A stretch of 6,844 bases of DNA from an uncultured cyanobacterium (GCA_938029995.1 CALHGI010000478.1:1-6844); one strand, 5' to 3'; counted from the first letter of the stretch, positions 1 to 6,132 are shown. Notes: generated from the sequence alone by a model not told the origin. Numbers and translations: made by a program.

Positions 1-19
1 ACCGAACACTTGATGCATA

Positions 20-58
20 CCTCTATACATATGAGTGCTGCAGCTATATATATAGAGG
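20..58. repeat. Inverted repeat, 8-base arms
   Basis: CCTCTATA at 20-27 is the exact reverse complement of TATAGAGG at 51-58, with 23 bases between. The spacer contains the palindrome GCTGCAGC (37-44). There is no T-run on either side, so a simple terminator is unlikely. The right arm belongs to the sequence TATATAGAG, which recurs at 2010 and 2301. The function is unknown. Confidence 0.45.
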
Positions 59-221
59 CAAATTGCAAGGAACCGGCTTTATCCATGGCTACCACCAGAA
101 ATCATCGCCCCTCAGGATGCTCTGTGTATGGGCATAATTCCACCTCTCCAAGTTAGAACTCAACAAAATTCCTTCAAGCATCCGTTTCACCTCCCCTAAT
201 ACACCAGACCCATCAACGCCA

Positions 222-250
222 ATGACATTAGCAATCCGCCAATTTATAAT
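222..250 (+). promoter_or_regulatory. Sigma70-type promoter of gshA
   Basis: ATGACA at 222-227 matches five of six bases of the -35 consensus TTGACA. It is followed by an exact 17-base spacer and a perfect -10 box TATAAT at 245-250. Transcription would begin near 257 and give a leader of about 93 bases before the GTG start of gshA. No NtcA-type GTA-N8-TAC site was seen nearby. This is a sequence-match inference. Confidence 0.65.
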
Positions 251-349
251 CCCGCCATCCAACGACAAACCTAGTCCACGCCTAAGCCTTTAAGATGGAC
301 AAGTGTCACTGCTGACGCATACAAAAACTGCCTCACTCGGAGTAACATC

Positions 350-1498
350 GTGCTGCTGTCAAAAGGGTTTGAAGTCGAAATATATACTGGCCGCACCGAT
401 GGCGAAATCATCGGCCTAGCGGATCAAATTACCCAATCCGTTAGCGGATTTGTCCGAGAACCAGACAGTCGCAATGTTGAATACACCACACCTCCACTAC
501 AGCAATACGAACAGTTGCTGTGCGAACTCGTTACACCTCGCCGCCGATTAAGAAAATTCCTACACAACCTTGACCCCAGCTATACCCTTATTCCGGGAAG
601 CACTCTATCAACGGGCAATAGCAAAATTTTCCATCGCTCTGATCCGAACAATCCTTACCACGCTTACATTGAGAATACCTACGGCACCGATGTCGTTACC
701 GCCAGCATCCATATCAATCTTGGCATTAGCGATCCAGAAATGCTGATGCGAGCTTGCCGACTCATTAGGGCTGAAGCGCCACTGATTCTAGCCCTAAGCG
801 CATCTTCCCCGTTTCTAGATCATCGCATTACCGGCTATCACTCCACCCGGTGGCATGTCTTTCCCCAAACCCCTCAACACGTACCCCTATTTGAGAGCCA
901 TGATCACTTCATTAAATGGACAGAAGCCCAACTTCAGTTAGGCACCATGCAAAATGTTCGCCATCTCTGGAGCTCCGTACGTCCCAACGGAGACCATCGT
1001 CCCTACAATCTCAATCGGATTGAAATTCGCATTTCAGACCTAGTGACCGATCCAATCCATCTATTAGCCATTACAGCCCTTATAGAATCTCGCCTGCTTC
1101 AGCTCCAACAAGACCCAAACCTAGACCCTCTCATCTCCAGTCAGCTCCCCAACCATAGTCGCCATGACGATCTGCTAGAAATTATTACTCACAACGAACA
1201 ACAAGCAGCGAAAGAAAGCCTCAACGCAAAGCTAAACCACTGGAAAAATGGCAAACCCATCAAGGCGGCCGATTGGATCACCCAAATCTACGATGAAGTT
1301 CTACCCATAGCCAAAGCCCAGGGGATTGCCTGCTTCCTCACACCCATCAAACAAATTGTGCGCGAAGGGAATCAGGCCCAAAACTGGTTAAAACAGATGG
1401 AATCAGGCATGAACGTATCACACGCAATTGCCCAAACCATTGAAGTGATGGAACGCCAAGAAAAAGCCATCCAAAGCGACCTATGCCTGCCTGTCTAA
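350..1498 (+). CDS. gshA: Glutamate-cysteine ligase, cyanobacterial type
   Basis: This enzyme joins L-glutamate and L-cysteine with ATP to make gamma-glutamylcysteine, the first and committed step of glutathione synthesis in the cytosol; glutathione synthetase (gshB) would be elsewhere. The 382-residue length and sequence match the short cyanobacterial ligases of the GCS2 superfamily. Recognisable blocks are EPDSRNVEYTT (37-47), PGSTL (82-86), HINLG (121-125), SASSPFLD (150-157), GYHSTRWH (162-169), RHLWSSVRPNGD (204-215) and NRIEIRISD (222-230). There is no signal peptide or membrane segment. The start is GTG, supported by GGAG at 339-342 with a 7-base spacer and by agreement with the N-terminus I recall for homologues. 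It is probably transcribed from the promoter at 222-250. Oddly, its coding strand has about twice as much C as G, unlike the genes in the right half. The product call is from family recognition and is strong. Confidence 0.93.
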   Translation: MLLSKGFEVEIYTGRTDGEIIGLADQITQSVSGFVREPDSRNVEYTTPPLQQYEQLLCELVTPRRRLRKFLHNLDPSYTLIPGSTLSTGNSKIFHRSDPNNPYHAYIENTYGTDVVTASIHINLGISDPEMLMRACRLIRAEAPLILALSASSPFLDHRITGYHSTRWHVFPQTPQHVPLFESHDHFIKWTEAQLQLGTMQNVRHLWSSVRPNGDHRPYNLNRIEIRISDLVTDPIHLLAITALIESRLLQLQQDPNLDPLISSQLPNHSRHDDLLEIITHNEQQAAKESLNAKLNHWKNGKPIKAADWITQIYDEVLPIAKAQGIACFLTPIKQIVREGNQAQNWLKQMESGMNVSHAIAQTIEVMERQEKAIQSDLCLPV

Positions 1499-1571
1499 AA
1501 CAGCAAGTCCTTGTGTCTCATCGTCTCAACCATCTAAAACATGAGATAGAACAGCAAGTTTGTATTTCATC
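1499..1571 (+). repeat. Imperfect direct repeat after gshA
   Basis: AACAGCAAGT followed by a T-rich run ending TCATC occurs at 1499-1522 and again at 1550-1571; the copies differ by a 2-base insertion and a few substitutions. Between them, TCTCAT (1516-1521) can pair with ATGAGA (1541-1546), extendable to 8 pairs with one G-U. No U-run follows, so I do not call a terminator. It may be a small local duplication. Confidence 0.45.
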
Positions 1572-1748
1572 CCAGAGTTTTATAGCCACATGAGCCGATT
1601 CTCCAGTCAGGAAACTTAAAAACTGCCCCAAGCCCAGAATTCAGATCGATTGATTAGCAACGCCTATATAAAAACGACCCATAATAGGCCTCATACTCCT
1701 CTTCCGGACCATTCAGCCCAGGTAATCCCACTATCCCTAATTCTGTCA

Positions 1749-2225
1749 ATGCCCAAAATTGCCCTTATCCATCCAGAAATACCCCCTAATACAGGGAATA
1801 TCGCCCGCACCTGTGCAGCCACCGCCACCGAACTGCACCTTGTAGAACCCCTAGGATTTGAACTCAGTGACCGATACCTCAAGAGAGCGGGCTTAGACTA
1901 TTGGCCCCATGTCAACCTACAGGTCCACCCATGCCTAGAAAGCTTCTGTCAATATAGGCACTCCATGGGTGGCAGACTCATAGGATTCACCGCCAAAAGC
2001 ACATATAGCTATATAGAGATTAAGTATAAAGAGGATGATTGGCTCTTATTTGGTAGCGAGAGTCAAGGACTTCCTAAAGAGATGCTAGAGGCTTGTGACT
2101 ATAGGGCAAAAATACCCATGCCCCATAGCAGCGTCCGCAGTCTTAATTTGTCGGTATGTGCAGCAGTTGGGTTATTTGAAGCCCTCCGACAAACCGGCCA
2201 CTTGGCCTCATCTCCTGAACCGTAA
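1749..2225 (+). CDS. trmL: tRNA (cytidine/uridine-34) 2'-O-methyltransferase
   Basis: A SPOUT-superfamily methyltransferase. In E. coli, TrmL uses S-adenosylmethionine to methylate the ribose of the wobble nucleotide of two tRNA-Leu isoacceptors, acting as a cytosolic dimer through a C-terminal trefoil knot. The three SPOUT motifs are visible: PEIPPNTGNIARTC (9-22) with VEPLGF (32-37), FGSESQGLP (101-109), and IPMPHSSVRSLNLS (122-135). The RAGLDYW block (46-52) is also typical. The frame stays open upstream to a TTG at 1650, which would add 33 residues with no family resemblance. The ATG at 1749 gives 158 residues, close to the 157 of E. coli TrmL, and puts the conserved MPKIALIHPEIPP at the N-terminus, so I chose it. 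No Shine-Dalgarno precedes either start. Weak promoter-like TTTGTA (1559) and TATAGC (1581) boxes lie upstream. The exact substrate tRNA here is inferred from the family. Confidence 0.9.
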   Translation: MPKIALIHPEIPPNTGNIARTCAATATELHLVEPLGFELSDRYLKRAGLDYWPHVNLQVHPCLESFCQYRHSMGGRLIGFTAKSTYSYIEIKYKEDDWLLFGSESQGLPKEMLEACDYRAKIPMPHSSVRSLNLSVCAAVGLFEALRQTGHLASSPEP

Positions 2226-2277
2226 CTCCCCAAGAAACAATTCGATCAGCCATCATATCGGCCTTGACTCCACCAGA

Positions 2278-2299
2278 CTATAGGTCTATGAACCTATAG
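2278..2299. repeat. Inverted repeat just downstream of trmL
   Basis: CTATAGGT (2278-2285) and ACCTATAG (2292-2299) are perfect 8-base arms around a 6-base loop, 53 bases after the trmL stop. The following sequence is TATATAGAGA rather than a T-run, so this is at best a weak or factor-assisted terminator. It could instead protect the 3' end of the trmL transcript. Confidence 0.4.
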
Positions 2300-2344
2300 A
2301 TATATAGAGACAAGCCCAAACATCTGTACCGCCCCCCATAAAAC

Positions 2345-2372
2345 TGGCTATGTGCCCCGCAGCACACAGCCA
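2345..2372 (-). other. Hairpin-forming sequence, stronger on - strand
   Basis: Bases 2345-2355 pair with 2362-2372 around a 6-base loop. As - strand RNA all 11 pairs form, one of them G-U; as + strand RNA that pair becomes an A-C mismatch. On the - strand the stem is followed by AGTTTTATGG, a short T-run that could serve as a weak terminator, but no - strand gene is seen that would need one. It may be structural or part of a small RNA. Confidence 0.35.
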
Positions 2373-2648
2373 TGGCCAAACCAGGCCTGCTATGGTCTGA
2401 TTCTGAGCCCCAAACAGCGCAGCTTCGTCCGTATACCACGTATCAAGACAGTCACCTAAGATACAAACAACCCACTACTGCGATAAAAATTTTCTATAAC
2501 GTCCTAGCCCAATAAACGTTGCCATGGCGATCAAATGCGTGAAATAACTGGGCAGCCTAGGAAAGCAGGGTTTCTAGAGTAAATAGGGCAGCAAGTTAAA
2601 AGCATCCCAAAAAAAGCTTCAATTCTCCCCAAAACGCTATTTGCAACT

Positions 2649-2801
2649 ATGGAAGAGAAACAGCTTAAACAGCCGCCAACATTAGGATTCAAAAGATTAG
2701 AGATGGCGACATTAACCCGTTCTCAAAATAAAAATCCACAGCAAATTCAATTTCATGTTGATTTTAGAGAATCTAATGGAACTTGTTTTATCCAGGATTG
2801 A
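2649..2801 (+). CDS. Possible small ORF, unrecognised (50 aa)
   Basis: ATG at 2649 opens a frame of 50 codons ending at TGA 2799-2801. The predicted peptide begins MEEKQLKQPP, is polar and charged, and has no hydrophobic segment or signal sequence. The frame stays open upstream to a stop at 2580-2582 without another obvious start. No Shine-Dalgarno is visible, and the stop overlaps the candidate -35 box of the next gene. A frame this short can arise by chance, and I recognise no family, so I list it only as a candidate. Confidence 0.15.
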   Translation: MEEKQLKQPPTLGFKRLEMATLTRSQNKNPQQIQFHVDFRESNGTCFIQD

Positions 2802-2825
2802 TCTTTTGATTAAGTCGTGTAAACT
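2798..2825 (+). promoter_or_regulatory. Candidate promoter of the M23 peptidase gene
   Basis: TTGATC (2798-2803, four of six matches to the -35 consensus) is separated by 16 bases from TAAACT (2820-2825, four of six matches to the -10 consensus). Transcription would start near 2832 and give a leader of about 170 bases. The match is moderate and other starts within the leader are possible. Confidence 0.35.
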
Positions 2826-2852
2826 TGCCTAAGTTGGGTAAGAAGGGTGTTA

Positions 2853-3000
2853 GTCTGACGCAAGACATTTTTTGCTTAATGCTGATCCCCTCTCATCTAC
2901 CTGATTCAACAACTTGTAGTCGACGACCCGCTAGCGGTCAGCTGCATAGGGACAAGTTGGTTTCGAACAGTTGAACGCCGGTTATTTAGGAGGTTATTCC
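2853..3000 (+). promoter_or_regulatory. Possible structured 5' leader with strong RBS
   Basis: The sequence before the peptidase start is rich in self-complementary pieces. CAACTTGT (2910-2917) pairs with ACAAGTTG (2952-2959), enclosing GTCGAC, GACC/GGTC (2925-2928 with 2936-2939, overlapping the palindrome CCGCTAGCGG) and CAGCTG. The leader ends with a perfect AGGAGGT (2988-2994) 7 bases before the TTG start. The arrangement could be a regulatory RNA. c-di-AMP (ydaO-type) riboswitches are known before bacterial cell-wall hydrolase genes, but I do not find that riboswitch's conserved core, so its class is unassigned. Confidence 0.35.
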
Positions 3001-5004
3001 TTGAAACGTGCAAATTCTCAGGAGCCCAAGTCTGAAACAAGTCATTCATGTTTTTCAAACATGACGACTGTTACCGAGCAAGTTCCGTCTGGAAATACTG
3101 GTAGCTCGAAGTCTGCCGCTATGCTAGGGCTTGCACTCTCCTTTGGTGCATCTGGAGTTTTATTCGCAGATAGTGAAGCAGCCGCAGCGGTTGGGTCATT
3201 TGTTGATACGACATCCGCAGCTTCAAGCGAATCTTCCCAGCTCCCATCCGTGCTGAATACTCAGCAGGATAATGCTTCATTCCCTAGTCAGGGTTTAGCC
3301 AAGTACCATACGGTTGAACATGGCGATAGCCTTTGGCAAATTGCCCAAGAGCATCGCGTTGAAATTCAGGACATCAAAACTGCAAATCGTATCTCTCCTG
3401 ATGCGCCCTTGCAGGTGGGCCAGGTTATTAAGGTTCCTAACGAAGAATCGGCCCAACCAACTTTGGTTTCCTTACTTCCAGGAGTACAGAGTACTTCAAG
3501 TAACGAAGCTGAAAAGCCAAGTCTGGAAACATTGGTTGCAGGTATTCCGACAGAGAGCGGAATTGCTACCATCGAAGATTTTGAACAAACTACAGCCCCC
3601 GCAGCTGTTGAAGAGCCCGTCGTCGTAGCGACCGAAGAGCTAACGGGTGATGTATCCCTACGTTCTGCTGGTCTTGTATCGCAGTCAGATGGATTCCAAA
3701 CCGACCTCAAGCAGTTAGCTTCAAACCATCACCTTTCTGATGCTCAGCTCAGCGAAGTGGTCGAAGCTGACGTGGTTTCTAACCCCATAGAGCAAGCTGA
3801 TGCAGTAGAAGCTGCCAAAGTCGAGGCCTTGGATGCTGTGCAGGCGGAGCTAGAGGTTGAGGCTTCTAATGCTCCAGAGCCTTCCGAATCCATAGATGTC
3901 CTTGATACGACAGACCCAGCTTATGAGGTCCGTGAGGGTGACACAATTGAGAACATTGCTATTGCCTTAGGGACTACGGCTGAGGAAATGGCAACTGCGA
4001 ATGAGCTGGAGGACCCCGATTTCATCGTTGAGGGTGACACTCTTGTTCTGCCGGAAGATGTCGTCAAGGAGATAGCGGTCGAGGAAGCTGCGGTTTCCAT
4101 CGCCCAAGCTGCGCCTGAGTTGGCTGCATCCACTTCACTGAATAGTTTTGCTGGAACGCGGTTAAGCCGCCTGCAGTCAACTATTGAGAACCCTATTGAT
4201 GCTTCTCAAACTCTGCAAAGATTACGCAGTGTTCAAGAAAACATCGAAGCCAATACGGCTACCGCTGAAACTGAGGCTGATGAGGTCGTAGTTGAAGAAC
4301 CTTACACTGCGAACATACTCGCCAACGTCAATTCTGTTCAGCAGACTACACCGTCTCCAGAAGCGGATGACCGTCTTGCCTTCAGACCAGAAGTTACGGC
4401 TACTGAAACGGTTGTCGTAAATCCTGAGTTTGCGGGTGAAACGCTTGAAGCGCGAGCGCTATCATCCGATGAACTGCCCCAGAGCAATGAATTGTTGGCT
4501 GCGGCACCGCTGGATCCAAGCGTTTACGTTTCTTCTCCCGCTCCATCAGCCGGGCAGGTTGTTTCTCCGGAAATGCCTATCTTGCCATCAGCTGATGAGT
4601 ACTTACCAGAGGCTCCTGACTATTTCAATGGCTACATATGGCCCACCCATGGCACCCTAACCTCTGGTTATGGATGGCGCTGGGGTCGTATGCACCGTGG
4701 AATTGATGTAGCTGGTCCTGTGGGCACTCCAATTGTTGCAGCAGCTCCTGGTGTAGTTGAGAGGGCAGGTTGGAACTCAGGTGGATATGGCAATCTGGTC
4801 GAAGTTAGACACGCTGATGGCAGCATGACCCGCTATGCCCACAACAGTCGCATAATGGTGAGCTCTGGCCAGCGAGTTGCTCAAGGCCAGCATATCGCTG
4901 ATATGGGTAGCACTGGTTATAGCACTGGACCACACCTACACTTTGAGGTTCACGTACCTAGCAGAGGTACCGTGAATCCCATGGCAATTCTTCCTGGGCG
5001 TTAA
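3001..5004 (+). CDS. LysM-domain M23 zinc metallopeptidase (murein hydrolase)
   Basis: A cell-wall hydrolase of the M23 (lysostaphin/NlpD-like) family, expected to cut peptide cross-links of peptidoglycan in the periplasm. I chose TTG 3001 (667 residues) over an upstream in-frame TTG at 2971 because AGGAGGT sits 7 bases before it and the resulting MKRA start is typical of cyanobacterial relatives. Order of parts: polar N-tail (1-38); hydrophobic signal or anchor segment (about 39-57); first LysM (102-146, YHTVEHGDSLWQIAQ); acidic linker; second LysM (308-351, YEVREGDTIENIA); a second low-complexity linker with a possible short helical stretch (about 388-423); C-terminal M23 domain (about 547-665). 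The zinc and catalytic residues are all present: H565 and D569 in HRGID, H614 in RYAHNS, and H645/H647 in GPHLHFEV, so it should be an active enzyme rather than a degenerate activator. The first linker has about 33 acidic and 4 basic residues by hand count. A strong terminator follows, so the gene is probably monocistronic. Confidence 0.92.
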   Translation: MKRANSQEPKSETSHSCFSNMTTVTEQVPSGNTGSSKSAAMLGLALSFGASGVLFADSEAAAAVGSFVDTTSAASSESSQLPSVLNTQQDNASFPSQGLAKYHTVEHGDSLWQIAQEHRVEIQDIKTANRISPDAPLQVGQVIKVPNEESAQPTLVSLLPGVQSTSSNEAEKPSLETLVAGIPTESGIATIEDFEQTTAPAAVEEPVVVATEELTGDVSLRSAGLVSQSDGFQTDLKQLASNHHLSDAQLSEVVEADVVSNPIEQADAVEAAKVEALDAVQAELEVEASNAPEPSESIDVLDTTDPAYEVREGDTIENIAIALGTTAEEMATANELEDPDFIVEGDTLVLPEDVVKEIAVEEAAVSIAQAAPELAASTSLNSFAGTRLSRLQSTIENPIDASQTLQRLRSVQENIEANTATAETEADEVVVEEPYTANILANVNSVQQTTPSPEADDRLAFRPEVTATETVVVNPEFAGETLEARALSSDELPQSNELLAAAPLDPSVYVSSPAPSAGQVVSPEMPILPSADEYLPEAPDYFNGYIWPTHGTLTSGYGWRWGRMHRGIDVAGPVGTPIVAAAPGVVERAGWNSGGYGNLVEVRHADGSMTRYAHNSRIMVSSGQRVAQGQHIADMGSTGYSTGPHLHFEVHVPSRGTVNPMAILPGR

Positions 5005-5024
5005 GTCCATCGAGTCATTGCTTT

Positions 5025-5066
5025 AAAAAAAGAGCTAATTGCCCATGGGCAATTAGCTCTTTTTTT
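5025..5066. terminator. Bidirectional intrinsic terminator
   Basis: A perfect 42-base palindrome: seven A, then GAGCTAATTGCCCA, its exact complement, and seven T. The RNA forms a stem of about 14 pairs with a tight loop, followed by a U-run. It lies 20 bases after the peptidase stop codon. Because of its symmetry it would work in either direction, and it insulates the peptidase gene from the tRNA gene downstream. Confidence 0.93.
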
Positions 5067-5161
5067 GGATGGGTTCACTGACCTTTGACTAGCTCTAAAC
5101 TGTTGACCATGCCCCAGCAGAAAGCCACTACTACTTCGATCATTTTTTACTATGTAGTTGC

Positions 5162-5189
5162 TTGACATTTCGTGATAAGTTTAAATAGT
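5162..5189 (+). promoter_or_regulatory. Candidate promoter of the CAU tRNA gene
   Basis: A perfect -35 box TTGACA (5162-5167) is followed after 16 bases by AATAGT (5184-5189), four of six matches to the -10 consensus. The predicted start, near 5196, is about 20 bases before the mature tRNA. A TAAATA at 5182 is an alternative -10 with a short spacer. Confidence 0.5.
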
Positions 5190-5214
5190 TGCTGAATGTA
5201 AAGCAGCATCAACT

Positions 5215-5286
5215 GGCTCAGTAGCTCAGTGGTAGAGCAGGGGACTCATAAGCCCTTGGTCACGGGTTCAAATCACGTCTGAGCCA
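5215..5286 (+). tRNA. trnM-CAU: tRNA-Met (anticodon CAU), elongator-like
   Basis: A 72-base cloverleaf. Acceptor GGCTCAG (5215-5221) pairs fully with CTGAGCC (5279-5285), and A5286 is the discriminator. The D-stem is GCTC/GAGC, the anticodon loop CTCATAA (5245-5251) has CAT at 5247-5249, and the T-loop is TTCAAAT (5267-5273). CCA is not encoded. The first pair is G-C, which argues against an initiator tRNA. Two stem positions are mispaired: A5244 opposite G5252 at the base of the anticodon loop, and G5265 opposite A5275 in the T-stem. The anticodon arm also resembles E. coli tRNA-Ile2, whose CAU is converted to lysidine-AU, so Ile2 is an alternative identity. A T-rich stretch follows, without a clear hairpin. 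Confidence 0.88.
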
Positions 5287-5330
5287 TTTTTATATTTGCG
5301 ATATCGCGTTACTCCATGGACTGTGCTAAT

Positions 5331-5358
5331 TTGATTAGCAGCCTAAGCGGTTTATAGT
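5331..5358 (+). promoter_or_regulatory. Candidate promoter of the peroxiredoxin gene
   Basis: TTGATT (5331-5336, four of six) is separated by 16 bases from TATAGT (5353-5358, five of six). Transcription would begin near 5365, leaving a leader of about 155 bases. TTGTCA at 5405 is another -35-like box but lacks a good -10 partner. No PerR- or Fur-like palindrome was recognised. Confidence 0.38.
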
Positions 5359-5521
5359 TTCGATGTAGGGCGTATATGTGAGCTTAAGGTTAGGTTTTCC
5401 TCTGTTGTCAGGGGGATATACCTAGTTTAGGCAGTAACACTAACCGGCCTCTGAATAGGCGTCAGACATCGGGCTACATCGTTTGGAAATAGATTACTAA
5501 ATTTGTGTGGGAGACGAACGG

Positions 5522-6127
5522 ATGAGTAACCCAGCGGAAGGATATCTACGTGTCGGTCAGCCTGCTCCTGACTTCACGGCCACTGCCGTAGTTGATCAAG
5601 AGTTTAAAACTATCAAGCTATCTGACTACCGTGGCCAGTACGTTGTTTTATTTTTCTATCCCTTAGACTTTACGTTTGTCTGTCCGACTGAAATTACGGC
5701 CTTTAGCGATCGGTATAGTGAGTTTACCGCCCTCAATACTGAGGTACTTGGTGTTTCAGTGGATAGCGAGTTTTCCCACCTAGCTTGGATTCAGACCGAT
5801 CGTAAATTGGGTGGTTTGGGGGACTTATCCTATCCCCTTGTATCTGATATCAAAAAGGAAATTAGCTCTGCCTACAATGTGCTGGAACCTGAAGCGGGTG
5901 TAGCGCTGCGTGGTTTATTTCTGATTGACAAGGATGGAACAGTGCAGCATGCAACTGTCAATAACCTGTCGTTTGGTCGTAGCGTTGATGAAACCCTACG
6001 TGTATTGCAGGCCGTGCAGCATGTTCAATCTCATCCAGATGAAGTCTGTCCAGCTGGTTGGACCCCCGGGGATAAAACCATGAATCCTGATCCTGTTAAG
6101 TCGAAGGAATTTTTTGCCTCCATCTAG
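5522..6127 (+). CDS. Typical 2-Cys peroxiredoxin
   Basis: A thiol peroxidase of the AhpC/Prx1 class that reduces hydrogen peroxide and organic hydroperoxides, with electrons from thioredoxin. It is the cyanobacterial counterpart of the chloroplast 2-Cys peroxiredoxins. The peroxidatic site is [12 protein letters not shown] with P47, T51 and C54; the resolving cysteine is C176 in EVCPAGW; R153 lies in GRSVDETLR. Residues 97-100 are GGLG, one half of the signature of overoxidation-sensitive enzymes. The other half, the C-terminal YF, reads FF here (KEFFASI). ATG 5522 was chosen over GTG 5507 because GGGAG (5509-5513) sits 8 bases before it; the protein then has 201 residues, the normal family length, and no targeting signal. 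A peroxiredoxin-like gene follows after 67 bases and may be co-transcribed. The product call is strong. Confidence 0.95.
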   Translation: MSNPAEGYLRVGQPAPDFTATAVVDQEFKTIKLSDYRGQYVVLFFYPLDFTFVCPTEITAFSDRYSEFTALNTEVLGVSVDSEFSHLAWIQTDRKLGGLGDLSYPLVSDIKKEISSAYNVLEPEAGVALRGLFLIDKDGTVQHATVNNLSFGRSVDETLRVLQAVQHVQSHPDEVCPAGWTPGDKTMNPDPVKSKEFFASI

Positions 6128-6132
6128 GCGCT

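Larger units (their letters stand above)
1..349. other. Intergenic leader upstream of gshA
   Basis: No recognisable gene lies here. Frame 1 of the + strand is open from the left edge to a TAG at 154-156, and the - strand is open from an ATG at 86 to the left edge, but neither translation resembles a protein I know. The stretch holds an inverted repeat near the left edge (20-58), a near-consensus promoter (222-250) and the gshA ribosome-binding site GGAG (339-342). The + strand is very C-rich and G-poor: bases 181-240 have about 25 C against 6 G. Confidence 0.6.
2226..2797. other. Intergenic region without a clear gene
   Basis: Between trmL and the candidate promoter of the peptidase gene I see no convincing gene. 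It contains an inverted repeat just after trmL (2278-2299), a longer hairpin (2345-2372), and two short ATG-initiated ORFs on the + strand: 2372-2515 (47 codons) and 2649-2801 (50 codons). Neither has a Shine-Dalgarno or recognisable homology. The composition changes within it: C greatly exceeds G up to about 2520, is mixed to about 2760, then G-rich patches appear. An unannotated small RNA or small protein gene cannot be excluded. Confidence 0.5.

Noticed and set aside
1..153. Tail of an upstream gene open from the left edge on the + strand, and a - strand frame open from 86 to the edge
   Set aside because: The translations do not look like conserved protein, and open stretches of 51 and 28 codons are plausible by chance, especially in stop-poor C-rich sequence.
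1650..1748. 33-residue N-terminal extension of the TrmL protein from TTG 1650
   Set aside because: It has no family similarity and no ribosome-binding site, and the ATG at 1749 gives the standard 158-residue protein starting at the conserved block.
1691..2283. Overlapping frames on both strands across trmL (- strand 1691-1882, + strand 2095-2283)
   Set aside because: They coincide with the conserved trmL frame and show no domain or start signal.
2873..2950. c-di-AMP (ydaO-type) riboswitch before the peptidase gene
   Set aside because: Only short end pieces look similar. The conserved core (GGGGA-CC and GGGGTGAATC-like blocks) is missing, and the two ends are only about 65 bases apart, too close for this class.
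3314..4660. Other reading frames within the peptidase gene (for example - strand 3366-3710 and 3921-4133)
   Set aside because: They lie entirely inside a gene with clear domains and have no start signals; they are shadow frames.
5298..5307. GCGATATCGC palindrome as a HIP1 element
   Set aside because: It is not GCGATCGC and it is a single occurrence; HIP1 itself is absent from the window.
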